DNA of 64,000 nt. It comes from Hyphomicrobium sp. NDB2Meth4. GTDB taxonomy: Bacteria; Pseudomonadota; Alphaproteobacteria; Rhizobiales; Hyphomicrobiaceae. The stretch lies in assembly GCF_900117445.1 (NCBI RefSeq), contig NZ_FPEJ01000007.1:1-64000 (forward strand). Direction: 5' to 3'. The notes under the pieces are model-generated. The model saw nothing but the letters and a program-made list of their open reading frames with translations, was not told the origin of the DNA and made no database searches. Below, piece by piece: positions 18,015-27,340 of the stretch (position 1 is its first letter; each line of letters begins with the position of its first letter). The translations under genes and the position numbers were made by a program.

Positions 18015-18281
18015 ATGCGTATCTGGCTGCGAATGTCCTACCGCTGTTGCGGCATGGGGTGGGATGACGAGTGGCCCGAGGCCTTTAAACTTGAATGCCC
18101 CGATTGCGGCGCGCTCATCGAGGCTTCAGGATCGTCCATATTGGACCGCGGGATGCCGCGAAAATGCGAACTCGCGCGGCATGCAACCCCGCTCTTTCAA
18201 AGTGAAAAAGGTCACAACGCACGCCGGTCGTCTTATTGGGAGAATCATTCAATGCAGCTTGTCCGAAAGCCTTCTTTCTGA
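18015..18281 (+). CDS. Possible small zinc-ribbon-like protein
   Basis: An 88-residue frame beginning MRIWLRMSYRCCGMGWDDEW, followed by KLECPDCGALIEA. The first 38 residues resemble a small metal-binding ribbon (two cysteine pairs), while the rest is low-quality sequence. The frame is open further upstream, antisense to the ligase gene, so the start is uncertain. The C-terminal half may be out of frame or spurious. About 165 bases after it carry nothing I can interpret. Confidence 0.3.
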   Translation: MRIWLRMSYRCCGMGWDDEWPEAFKLECPDCGALIEASGSSILDRGMPRKCELARHATPLFQSEKGHNARRSSYWENHSMQLVRKPSF

Positions 18282-18446
18282 CGCGCGGTGTCGGCGTCCT
18301 CGCGCGCGGCTGACGGCATTTGAGCTGGCGCTGCCGGAGGCGGACATCGAGCAGCAGAACATCGTCACTATCTCTTCTATCATGCCGCCAAATTGCGTCG
18401 AACTGGAGTGTGAGAAGGGTCTCGCCACCCTGCTACCTGGGGAACG

Positions 18447-19127
18447 CTAGGCGCTGCGCCGGCCCCTAACGCGCGCAAACCATATATCCCAACGCTGTAG
18501 CAACTTGCTGCCAGCCATCAGTCGGCGAGCGCCGCCGTAAAGCACATAGGCCAGCCCCCGAGCGAGCCCAACCTGCGCATCCTGGCTGGCCAGCTTCTTT
18601 CCAAGCTTGACCTGCGCATCGTGGATCTTCCTCAGTTGCCGAGCGTCCCGGCCGGGCAAAAAAATCGTGTCCCAAGCGAGACGCGCAGCCAGCCAGCCGA
18701 AAACCGGAACCGCAATCAGTAACCGCATGAGCGAGATAGCAGAACGATAACCTTTGCCCCGGGAAAGCTGCCGCGCGTAGGTAGCATCGAGGCTCTCGAC
18801 GGTTCGCTCAAGCGTGAATTTGTCGAGCATGAGCTGACGTCCGCGCTGCGCCATCGTCCGTGCTTGCACGTAATCGGCGAGCATGCGCAAAATACCGTCG
18901 GCAAGATCGCCTGGATCGAGTGGGCGCACGAGCACGCCTGTCTCTCCGTCACGCACTGCATCCACCATGCCGCCAGTGCGTGTCGCGACCGTCGGGCACT
19001 GCATGAGCAGGGATTCGATCGTGCCGCCAAGATTCTCGCTCAGCGAAGCCTGCACCGCCACGTCAAGGTCGGCCAGGATTCCTTCAACATCGCTTCGCAA
19101 GCCGAGGAAATGCACCCGCTCGTGCAC
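18447..19127 (-). pseudogene. Glycosyltransferase family 4, N-terminally truncated
   Basis: Only the donor-binding half of a GT4 enzyme remains. RVHFLGLRSDVEGILADLDV is the usual start of this half, followed by SENLGGTIESLLMQCPTVA with the EX7E-type Glu residues and TGGMVDAVRDGETGVLVRP. A tail of about 100 residues follows. The N-terminal acceptor domain of about 180 residues is missing. The frame stays open upstream of 19127 but encodes unrelated residues, and the M16 locus starts 115 bases away. This looks like a gene cut by a rearrangement near 19130-19150. A GTG at 19127 could still start a short product, probably inactive. Confidence 0.7.
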
Positions 19128-19241
19128 GACCCGCAGCTGTCCTAGAAAGCCTGACGACGGAGAAGCGCCGCCGTATTTGTGCTTACAATGTGCGTACTCT
19201 GCATGGAGAGACGGGTCGGGGTCGGCCTAAGAGGAGAGTTA

Positions 19242-20897
19242 ATGCCGCTAGCTGCCGTATCCGAAAAGACGTTCGGACGGGAGGTGCTGGGAGCCGCGAT
19301 ACCCGTCCTGGTAGAATTCTCTGCTGAGCATGCCCCGTCCCACGCGGCTTTGGACGACCTCTCCAACGAAATGGCGGGAACGATCAAAGTCGTGCGAGTC
19401 GACGTGGGCCAGCACCCTACGTTGAAAGATGAGTATGGGGTGCGCGGGCTGCCGACGCATATTCTATTCAAGTTCGGCAAGCCCGTATCGCGCAGGCTCG
19501 GAGGCTTGTCGTCGAAGGCAGAACTCAGGGAATGGATCGCCGGCGCGCTCATTCTCGCGTTGGCAACGCGGAGAATCTCCATCGCCCGATCCGCCACCCA
19601 TTTCAAGATGGCGAACGGCATGGAGGTTGTGGTTATTCCTGACCATCGCGCTCCGGTCGTCACACACATGGTCTGGTTCAGAGTAGGCGCTGCCGACGAT
19701 CCGAAGGATTTCTCGGGAATCTCCCGCTTAGTCGAGCACCTGACGTTCAAGTCGCTGGACAGGATCACCGATGGTGACTTCTCAAAGACCATCTTGCGGC
19801 TCGGTGGACAGGCGGACGCGTTCATCTACCGGGATGCGACTGTGTTTTGGCAGTCTGTTCCCGGAGATCAGCTGAAGATGGCTATGGAGTCGGAAGTTGA
19901 TCGCATGATCAACCTACACGTTACCGATGACGAGGTGGCCAGCGAGCGTGGAGTGATATTGGAGCAGCGTCGCTCTGAGATGGCGAATGATCCCGGTGCT
20001 CGCCTTGTCCACGAGATGAATGCGGCGCTCTACCGAGCCCATCCTTACGGTCGGCCGGTCTTCGGTTTGCCTAGCGAGCTCGCTCGGCTTTCGCGCGAGG
20101 ACGTGCAGCGCTTTCATAAGCTTCACTACGCGCCTAACAAGGCCATTCTTGTGGTTTCGGGCGACGTGACATCCGAAGAAGTGAAACAGCTTGCGCACGA
20201 GACTTTTGGCAGGATCCCAGCAAATCCCAACGTTGCGCAACGTCCTCGGCTAAAAGAACCCCCGCAGATTGCCGCCCGCCGCGTGACGCTCGAGGCGACG
20301 CATTCAAAAACAGCGCGATTTTACCGAACCTATTCTCTTCCAGGCTCAGCAACGGCAGCGCGCGGCGAAACGGAGGCACTGGAGGTGCTTGCCAAAATTC
20401 TTGCACGCGGCATCACATCCCGACTCTATCGCAAGCTTGTCATCGAGGACAAGATTTCAACCTCAGTTACGGGTAACTACCTCGGCAACACGCTCGAGGC
20501 CGCCGAGCTGGAGCTAATGGCGTTGGCAACTGACGGTGACTTGAGCGCGATCGAGGCTGGCGTCGACGAAGTAATCGAGGACATCCGCAAGAACGGAGTT
20601 ACACAGGAAGAACTCGCGTGCGCCAAAAGAAGTTTGGTTGCCGGCTACATCTACGGCAGCGCTGACCAATTCACTCTATCGCAACGCTACGGGTGGGCGG
20701 CAGCGCTCGGTCTCACCATTAAGGACGCCGAAGACCGACCAGCTGCCATTTCGAGGGTTTCCGCTGCCGACATCGCGAAGGTTGCCACGAAATACCTCAT
20801 CGCGCGTCGCTCAGTGACGGGCTGGTTGTGCTGCAGGCGAGAAGGCAGGAACGCTCGTCCAATCCAGGCATCAGCAGCCGCGCGAAGGCATATTTGA
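19242..20897 (+). CDS. Thioredoxin-like / M16 peptidase fusion, both active sites lost
   Basis: About 551 residues; the ATG at 19242 follows GAGGAGA. Residues 1-110 are a thioredoxin fold (VLVEFSAEHAPSHAALDDLS, then GVRGLPTHILFKFGKP). The CGPC motif is replaced by APSH at 31-34 and the preceding Trp by His. From about 120 it is an M16 peptidase: FKMANGMEVVVIPDHRAP and LHYAPNKAILVVSGDV. The zinc motif HxxEH reads RLVEH at 162-166, so the first ligand is Arg. Neither domain should be catalytic; a structural or substrate-binding role is possible. The extreme C-terminus (WLCCRREG) departs from its paralogues, which have WLLPE. There is no signal peptide, so it is cytoplasmic. Confidence 0.85.
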   Translation: MPLAAVSEKTFGREVLGAAIPVLVEFSAEHAPSHAALDDLSNEMAGTIKVVRVDVGQHPTLKDEYGVRGLPTHILFKFGKPVSRRLGGLSSKAELREWIAGALILALATRRISIARSATHFKMANGMEVVVIPDHRAPVVTHMVWFRVGAADDPKDFSGISRLVEHLTFKSLDRITDGDFSKTILRLGGQADAFIYRDATVFWQSVPGDQLKMAMESEVDRMINLHVTDDEVASERGVILEQRRSEMANDPGARLVHEMNAALYRAHPYGRPVFGLPSELARLSREDVQRFHKLHYAPNKAILVVSGDVTSEEVKQLAHETFGRIPANPNVAQRPRLKEPPQIAARRVTLEATHSKTARFYRTYSLPGSATAARGETEALEVLAKILARGITSRLYRKLVIEDKISTSVTGNYLGNTLEAAELELMALATDGDLSAIEAGVDEVIEDIRKNGVTQEELACAKRSLVAGYIYGSADQFTLSQRYGWAAALGLTIKDAEDRPAAISRVSAADIAKVATKYLIARRSVTGWLCCRREGRNARPIQASAAARRHI

Positions 20898-20945
20898 TGT
20901 CGAGCTCGGCTGCTTTGAGTCGCGATCTGGTGTTGGGCTAAGACA

Positions 20946-22202
20946 ATGGACGTTCAAACCATAACGAGCCCCGGCGGCATCGAGGCGTGGCTCGTCGAAG
21001 ACTACGCCGCGCCGATGTTCGTGCTGCACTATGCGTTCAAGGGCGGAGCTTCCCAGGACCCCATTGGCAAGGAAGGGCTTACGAATTTTGTCGCGCTCAT
21101 GCTTCAGCAGGGGGCCGGGGACTTGACGGCGGTTGAGTTTCAGCAGCGGGTCGAGGACCTCGCCATACGTGTCGAGTTCGTGCCGGGTGTTGATGCCGTC
21201 TCCGGAAGCATCGAAGCGCTTAGTGAGACGCGCAGCGAGGCCGCAGAGCTTGTCAACCTTGCTCTGACGAGGCCGCGTTTCGATGCGGAAACCGTTGAGC
21301 GCGCGCGCAGGCGGCTGCTCGGCTTCCATGGGGGAGAGGCTCGCGCACCGCATCTTGTCGCGAACGCACAATGGAACGCCGTGGCCTTCGCAGGCCATCC
21401 CTACGGACGGGAGATCTATGGCACCGAGGCGTCGGTCAACCGGATCACTCCCGAGGACCTGCGGAGCTACTGCAAGCGCGTCTTTGCCAAGGATAGACTA
21501 AAGGTCGTCGCCGTGGGCGACATCACTGTCGATGAGCTTGGAGTGTTCCTGGATCGTTTGTTCGGCGACCTGCCTGCCAATGCGGATCTCGTGGAGGTCT
21601 CGAAAGTCAGTCCGGTGACGGGCGGCCGGCTACGCGTCGCGGAAATGGATGTGCCGCAATCGGTCGTGACGTTCGGCATGGGAGCGGTGTCGTACGATAG
21701 CCCGGACTACATTCCGGCTCACGTGCTGAGCCACATTTTTGGTGGTGACGGCTTCTCATCCAGGCTCATCAGGGAGCTACGCGTCAAGCGGGGCCTCGTG
21801 CATTTTGCCAGTACTTGGCTGGAGCGTCGCCAGCATGCGGCGGTCTTCCGAGGCAGGATGGCGACGCGCAACGATACGGTTAGTCAATCGCTGCAAATCG
21901 TTCGCGATGAAATGCAGAAGCTGTCGGATGGTCACCTCAGCCAGGAGGAGCTGGACGATGCCAAGAGCTATCTCACTAGGTCTTATCCTCTGACGTTCGG
22001 CTCTCATAGTAAGATTGCCGCGCAGCTGCTTGATCATTCGATGGATGGGTTCGGCCCCGGCTTTTTCGAAACCCGTAAGGCCACGATCGCAGCGGTCAGC
22101 CTCGGCGATCTGAAGCGCGTGGCAAAACATCTGCTCGATCCCGGTAACCTCATCATATCCATCGCTGGCACCCCAACTTTGCAGCCGCCGCGAAACGCCT
22201 AA
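20946..22202 (+). CDS. M16-family protein, non-catalytic (beta-type) subunit
   Basis: A 418-residue M16 protein starting QTITSPGGIEAWLVEDY. The HxxEH position reads NFVAL (KEGLTNFVALML), as expected for the non-catalytic partner of bacterial M16B pairs. The conserved second-domain loop GDGFSSRLIRELRVKRGLVH is present; in this family it carries the Arg and Tyr-type substrate contacts. There is no signal peptide. It lies 48 bases after the degenerate thioredoxin-M16 gene and is a clear paralogue of the protein at 30287-31567. This pair looks like an older, decayed duplicate of the pair set downstream. Confidence 0.87.
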   Translation: MDVQTITSPGGIEAWLVEDYAAPMFVLHYAFKGGASQDPIGKEGLTNFVALMLQQGAGDLTAVEFQQRVEDLAIRVEFVPGVDAVSGSIEALSETRSEAAELVNLALTRPRFDAETVERARRRLLGFHGGEARAPHLVANAQWNAVAFAGHPYGREIYGTEASVNRITPEDLRSYCKRVFAKDRLKVVAVGDITVDELGVFLDRLFGDLPANADLVEVSKVSPVTGGRLRVAEMDVPQSVVTFGMGAVSYDSPDYIPAHVLSHIFGGDGFSSRLIRELRVKRGLVHFASTWLERRQHAAVFRGRMATRNDTVSQSLQIVRDEMQKLSDGHLSQEELDDAKSYLTRSYPLTFGSHSKIAAQLLDHSMDGFGPGFFETRKATIAAVSLGDLKRVAKHLLDPGNLIISIAGTPTLQPPRNA

Positions 22203-22458
22203 TCGATAGGTGCGACGACTCACCGCACCATCGATCTTTCCGGCGCCGGGGCACAGAGACTGCCCAGAATTTAGGCAGGTGTGACCTTGGATCGATCAGA
22301 AACGACTCCGCCGGCGCCGTTCACTAAGCTTACTCACCTTGTTCATGAACGCCTTATGACGTTTCCGTCGTTTAGCGCGAAGCTGTCCGCTCCTTAAAGT
22401 CCCAGTCAGAAGCCGCGTCGTTGCGGCGTCTGCGTAGCGTTTGAGTTGGGGGACAGTA
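22203..22458. promoter_or_regulatory. Leader region of the TonB-dependent receptor gene
   Basis: 256 bases without a gene. A 10-bp palindrome GTTCATGAAC lies at 22342-22351, about 110 bases before the receptor start. The position suits an operator or promoter for the import locus, but I see no clear sigma-70 hexamers. Confidence 0.3.
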
Positions 22459-25317
22459 ATGAGTGGGTATGCGTACGCGCGCCGGGGGGCGCGTGTGGTG
22501 GCGTGCGTTCTGGCGCTGGGGGTGGCGGAAGCTGCCGCGCAGCAGGCGCCGACGGAACAATCTCCTGAGAATTCAAGTCAGTCGCCCACTCCGGCAATGG
22601 GAACGGAAGCCGTGACGCCTGCAGACCCGTCCTCGTCACCAAGTGCGCCTGCCGAGCCGGGGACGTCGACCTTGCCGGAGCTGGTCGTTGACGGAGAGAC
22701 GAAGAAACCGGCGAAGGCAAAGGCCAAGGACAAAGCCGCCGTAACGACCGCGTCGGACAGCGCGCCGGTACAGTCGGAAGCGCCGCCTCCCGGCGTCACG
22801 TTGGGGACGGCGGCGAAGAGCGACACAGGCACCACGACCTTCGACGCCAACAACGTGCAGATGCGGACCGACGGCGGCGGTGACGCCAACACGTTCATGC
22901 GCAACCTGCCGAACGTTCAGTACCAGAACAGTAACGACTATAACCCTGGCGCGACTTCAACCAAAACCGTCGATACGAAACCGGCACTGCTGTCGATCAG
23001 CGGCGGCCGCACGTATGAGAACAACTTCATCCTCAACGGGGTATCAATCACCAACATTACCGGCCCCCAAAATAGCGATGGTGGTAATCTGGATGAGTAT
23101 GGCCCGGCCGGCGGAAACACATCCGTCTTTGGCATGAGCCCGCAGAACATCTATGTGCCAGCGGAGTTCATCGGTACGGCTACTGTCGTCGACAGCAATG
23201 CCTCCGCGGAATACGGCCAGTTCCAAGGCGGCGTGGTCGTTTATGATCTTTTGGCCCCGCCGACCGACCGCTATCACGCTTCGGTCTCCGCCAGCCGTGA
23301 TACCAGCGATTTCGCAAACTATATCCTGGCGACTCCGGATGGCACCAATCCTAGCAACCGGGCCGCTCCTTCCTATGAGAAGTCTACCCTTGCGGTTTCG
23401 GTGGGAGCTCCAATTACCAGCGACTTTGCATTCATTGCGCAGGCGAGCCGCAAGCAAGCCGAGTCCAGCATGCCAAAATACGTTCAGTACGGTAATGTCG
23501 ACGCGGAAGACTATTCCGACAATATATTCTTTCGTTTCGCGGCTACGGCGCGAACGGATATCGGCAAGTTCACATTGGACACCTCGCGCACCGAGTACTT
23601 TCAGCATTGGGAATGGCCACAGGCCAGTGACATCTACATCGACATAAATACGAAGTCGCAGTCTACCAAGCTTGAGCACGAAACAAGCATTGCCGGGGTG
23701 AAAATCGAAACTATCGGCCTTGGGAACCTCAATCTGAAAAGCCGCGCATTTTACAACACCAGCGTTACCGAGAATAATTCATCGGGCAACGCGTTGCGGT
23801 TGAAGCGCGTACAACAAGGGGCATTTGATCCTGTTACAGGTACATGGCAGGAGACGTTTCATAGCAGCGATCCTATTGATGGGTGCCCCGGCGTTGGCCC
23901 CGCGACGTATACAGGCACGCAAACGATATTCGGCTGCTATTATGGAGGCTTCGGCAACTCGCTTCAGAGCCAAACTGATTTTGGTGCCCAATTAGCTCTA
24001 TCAGGCGACATTCTGCTTGGAAGCTTCAAGGTGGGAACTGAGGTTAAGCAATACGATGGGCGCAACGCACAACTTGGCGATTTCACGCGCGCCACGTCGG
24101 TCAGGACTGGCTCGTTCACTTGCGCTGAAGGAGAGCCGGAGTACCTGTGCGATCCGAGCCAGTACATTAATAGCTATACCGTTTACACGGCGCGAGACAT
24201 CTCCGCCACTGTCAACGCAACGCATACATTCGCGGAGCTCGACCAGACCTGGAATTGGTTCAATGTCCGCGCGGGCGTTCGCCACGACTACGATGACTAT
24301 CTGAAGAATAATAATTTCGCGCCCCGACTGGTGGGCACCCTCACCCCGCTCGACGGGCTTAGCTTCACGGCCGGCTATAACCGCTATTATATCGGCGAGA
24401 CCTTGTACTATGCCGTCCGGGATCAGATGCCGAGTGCTCAGTATTACGTACGCGATCCGATTTCCGGAACAACGCCGGGTGCATTCCAAGATACTCCGAG
24501 CCTGACTTATGGTGGCGAAACCTACAGGGTAACCGGCTTGAATACGCCTTATACGGACGAGTTCACCGGTTCTGTAGGCGTAGCCGATCCTCTATTTCAC
24601 GGAAAGTGGCGCTTCAGGTATCTTGAGCGCTATGGCCGCGACCAGTTTGGAACTACCGAATGCGATTCTAGCTGCACTGGTTATATAGCGACCAACGACG
24701 GCGAAAGTTTCTATCAATCGGCGTCGGCGGAGTACACGAAAGAGTGGAGCGGGCTGCGCAATTCCTACAATCTCAATGCTGCTGCGATTACGGGCAATGT
24801 AACCTGGTCCAAGCAGCGCACATCCCAGGACAATTATCTCCTTTCGTCGGATGCAAATGGAGATGGTTACCAGGAATACGGGATGTTTTATAACGGAAAC
24901 GAATATCGCTCCGAGCAGTTTACTACGGTCACCGGCAATTTGGACATTCCCGTCCGGTTTGGCGCCACGCTCTCCACTGTCTGGTTCAACGATCTCCTGG
25001 AGTTGAACTTCAGTGCCGGTGTCAATCTCGGCTTCCAAGGTGTCTACGACACAAACGAGTTAGTCTACACCGGCGACATCGTCGATGGGCACGAGGTCTC
25101 CGCGATATGTGACAATGGTTGCAGTTATTACAAGGATAGAAAGTATTCGGCGTCGCTCAAACTCGATGTGAACGGACAGATCAATGTCACCGAGCAGGCC
25201 GCGATTCAGTTCAGCATCAACAATATCACCAACAGCACCCAGCAGACGGTAACGGCGCAAGACGCTCCATGGGTGCTTGGCCGGAGTTATTGGCTCGGCT
25301 CGGCGCTGAGGTTCTGA
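22459..25317 (+). CDS. TonB-dependent outer-membrane receptor
   Basis: About 952 residues. The ATG at 22459 has GGGGGA five bases upstream. The signal peptide ends near AEAAAQQ. A Pro/Ser/Ala-rich stretch is followed by a TonB-box-like segment (TLPELVVDGE) and a basic linker (KKPAKAKAKDKAAV). The plug covers about 120-260 (LLSISGGRTYENNFILNGVS; ASAEYGQFQGGVVVYDLL). The rest is barrel, ending NITNSTQQTV and a terminal Phe (SALRF). Four cysteine pairs or clusters lie in likely outer loops (near GCPG/FGCYYG, FTCAEGEPEYLCD, TECDSSCTG, AICDNGCSYY). The ligand is unknown; the downstream peptidases and ABC transporter point to a peptide or small protein rather than a siderophore. Confidence 0.9.
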   Translation: MSGYAYARRGARVVACVLALGVAEAAAQQAPTEQSPENSSQSPTPAMGTEAVTPADPSSSPSAPAEPGTSTLPELVVDGETKKPAKAKAKDKAAVTTASDSAPVQSEAPPPGVTLGTAAKSDTGTTTFDANNVQMRTDGGGDANTFMRNLPNVQYQNSNDYNPGATSTKTVDTKPALLSISGGRTYENNFILNGVSITNITGPQNSDGGNLDEYGPAGGNTSVFGMSPQNIYVPAEFIGTATVVDSNASAEYGQFQGGVVVYDLLAPPTDRYHASVSASRDTSDFANYILATPDGTNPSNRAAPSYEKSTLAVSVGAPITSDFAFIAQASRKQAESSMPKYVQYGNVDAEDYSDNIFFRFAATARTDIGKFTLDTSRTEYFQHWEWPQASDIYIDINTKSQSTKLEHETSIAGVKIETIGLGNLNLKSRAFYNTSVTENNSSGNALRLKRVQQGAFDPVTGTWQETFHSSDPIDGCPGVGPATYTGTQTIFGCYYGGFGNSLQSQTDFGAQLALSGDILLGSFKVGTEVKQYDGRNAQLGDFTRATSVRTGSFTCAEGEPEYLCDPSQYINSYTVYTARDISATVNATHTFAELDQTWNWFNVRAGVRHDYDDYLKNNNFAPRLVGTLTPLDGLSFTAGYNRYYIGETLYYAVRDQMPSAQYYVRDPISGTTPGAFQDTPSLTYGGETYRVTGLNTPYTDEFTGSVGVADPLFHGKWRFRYLERYGRDQFGTTECDSSCTGYIATNDGESFYQSASAEYTKEWSGLRNSYNLNAAAITGNVTWSKQRTSQDNYLLSSDANGDGYQEYGMFYNGNEYRSEQFTTVTGNLDIPVRFGATLSTVWFNDLLELNFSAGVNLGFQGVYDTNELVYTGDIVDGHEVSAICDNGCSYYKDRKYSASLKLDVNGQINVTEQAAIQFSINNITNSTQQTVTAQDAPWVLGRSYWLGSALRF

Positions 25318-25381
25318 TGTCTGAATCCGGGACGCGACAATTGTTCCAGGCGTCCTGATTGCTTTGGCTCCCCGTGCCAAA

Positions 25382-25421
25382 TGGCGAGCCCGTCCCAGGC
25401 GCTTCCTGGTCGGGCTCGCCA
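25382..25421. terminator. Strong hairpin between receptor and ABC transporter genes
   Basis: TGGCGAGCCCG at 25382-25392 pairs with CGGGCTCGCCA at 25411-25421. An inner CCAGG/CCTGG stem at 25395-25409 has a CGCTT loop. No T-run follows, so it may attenuate transcription or stabilise the receptor mRNA rather than fully terminate. Confidence 0.55.
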
Positions 25422-25487
25422 AAGTCATACGAGAGACGGAACAGGTCAGGATATTCCGGTGCAAGGACTACTAATGTGGGAGATCGT

Positions 25488-27302
25488 ATGACACCCGATG
25501 ATCCGCAGCATCCGGCAGGTCATGCTTCCCTGGCGTCGGGCGTGAAAAACGATCCCAGATCGCGCAAACTCGACCGCCTGTTTTTCCGTCGGATCTGGGA
25601 TTTCTGCCGTCCTTATTGGACGCGCAAAGGCGGCAGCAGATCCTACGTCCTCCTGGCCCTGTTGATTGGCCTCGGCCTCGCCGCTACGGCAGCCGGCGGG
25701 ATGACGACGCTGCTCTATAAAGAGATCAACAATGCGGTCGTCGCAAAGGATGCGGCGGGCTATTGGGGCCTGACGCTAAAATATATTGGGCTGGGTGGTG
25801 CTGTTCTCGCCGCAACGATTCTCGCCACTTACGTAGAAGGCTATCTCAAGACTGACTGGCGGCGCTGGATGACGGCGCGCCTCATGGACGAATATCTGGG
25901 GCATCGCACCTACTATGCGATTACGCTCGACGGCGACATCGACAATCCGGATCAGCGCATCCAGGAGGAGGTAAAGCCCGTCATCGACGCGTTCACGGGT
26001 ATTCCAAGCAACATCTTGAATACCTCGATGAACGTCACTGTGCAGGTGGCGATTTTGGCGACCATTGCGATGCCGCTGCTTGTTGCCACTCTCGCTTACT
26101 GCACCGTCAATGCCTTCCTCACGTATTTCATCAACAAGCCGACCATCAAGCAGAACTGGGACTCGACCGTCGCGGAGGCCGACCTGCGCTTCGGTCTGCT
26201 CAGCGTGCGCACCAATGCCGAGACCATCGCCTTCTATCGCGGTGAGAACGGCGAGCGTGTGCATCTGACCCAAAGGCTTGCGCGCGCCATCGCTACGCAA
26301 TGGGCATTGCTGCGCTATCAGGCGGTCGTATCCGTGGCGACAAGCTCGGTCGGTCTGGTGTGGCGCCTGTTGCCGGCACTTCTGGTCGTGCCGCTGTATT
26401 TCTCCGGGCAGATCGAATTTGGTGTCATCGCTGCCGCAACCAGTGCGGCGACGATGATCAATGTATCGGTCAGCAGCTTCATTGAATTCATCCCCATGAT
26501 GATCAAGGCCGTTCCGCATGTGGTGCGCGTGGCGGAGATCCGCGAGAAGCACGCCACCATCGGCACCCACAGCCAGGCCCAGCATATCGGTCATCTCAGC
26601 CGCAAGGTGCGGGACGACGTGATCGGCTTTGACAGCTTCACGTTGAGCACGCCGGGCGGCGAGAGAATCCTCTTCTCCAACTTGAGCGTGGAAGTGCGCA
26701 AGGGGACCAGCCTGTTGATCAGCGGCCCGACCGGCACAGGCAAGAGTTCGGTGCTGCGCGCTATAGCGGGCCTATGGAACGTTGGGCACGGGACGGTTCA
26801 TTCGCCCCCCGAGGACAGGACAGTATACCTCCCGCAACGCCCTTACATGGTGCTTGGGTCTTTACGGCAGCAGCTGCTCTATCCGGGTAATGCGCAGGTT
26901 GCGCCAAGCGATGAAGAGATCGTCCACGCTCTTCGCGAGGCATGCCTGGAAGAATTGGTGCAACGCCATCCGGACCTCTCCGCGGAAGCCGACTGGGGGC
27001 GCATCCTTTCCCTTGGCGAGCAACAGCGCATCGGCTTTGCGCGCGCTTACTTGAGCGGTGCCGAATTCATCTTTCTCGACGAGGCGACAAGCGCCGTCGA
27101 CGTCAAGACGGAACGCCGGCTCTACGCGCAGCTCCTGTCGCGTCGCATAACCCTAATCAGCGTCGGCCACCGCGCTTCGTTGTACGGCTATCACGACTTT
27201 GTCCTCGACTTGCGGACCGACGGCACCGGCGAGGTCATGTCAATCGAACGTTACCTTGCACACACGTCGGACTCGCCGCCATCGCAGCGGTCCGCCGTCT
27301 AG
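25488..27302 (+). CDS. ABC transporter, fused permease-ATPase of the YddA/SbmA-like class
   Basis: A 604-residue inner-membrane protein; the ATG at 25488 follows GGGAG. The N-terminal ABC_membrane_2-type domain (about 30-370) has around six segments and the family-typical NPDQRIQEEVKPVIDAF and YRGENGERVHLTQRL. The ATPase domain has Walker A GPTGTGKSS near 415, the signature LSLGEQQRIGFAR near 505 and Walker B FIFLDEATSAVD. SbmA/BacA relatives import peptides. FusD of the ferredoxin-uptake system is an ABC transporter in an equivalent gene position. It is placed between the receptor and the cytoplasmic thioredoxin-M16 proteins, so it likely carries the imported substrate or its fragments across the inner membrane. 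Confidence 0.9.
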   Translation: MTPDDPQHPAGHASLASGVKNDPRSRKLDRLFFRRIWDFCRPYWTRKGGSRSYVLLALLIGLGLAATAAGGMTTLLYKEINNAVVAKDAAGYWGLTLKYIGLGGAVLAATILATYVEGYLKTDWRRWMTARLMDEYLGHRTYYAITLDGDIDNPDQRIQEEVKPVIDAFTGIPSNILNTSMNVTVQVAILATIAMPLLVATLAYCTVNAFLTYFINKPTIKQNWDSTVAEADLRFGLLSVRTNAETIAFYRGENGERVHLTQRLARAIATQWALLRYQAVVSVATSSVGLVWRLLPALLVVPLYFSGQIEFGVIAAATSAATMINVSVSSFIEFIPMMIKAVPHVVRVAEIREKHATIGTHSQAQHIGHLSRKVRDDVIGFDSFTLSTPGGERILFSNLSVEVRKGTSLLISGPTGTGKSSVLRAIAGLWNVGHGTVHSPPEDRTVYLPQRPYMVLGSLRQQLLYPGNAQVAPSDEEIVHALREACLEELVQRHPDLSAEADWGRILSLGEQQRIGFARAYLSGAEFIFLDEATSAVDVKTERRLYAQLLSRRITLISVGHRASLYGYHDFVLDLRTDGTGEVMSIERYLAHTSDSPPSQRSAV

Positions 27303-27340
27303 ACTTCAGTTTCAGCTCATCACCATCGAAAGCAAAGCAG

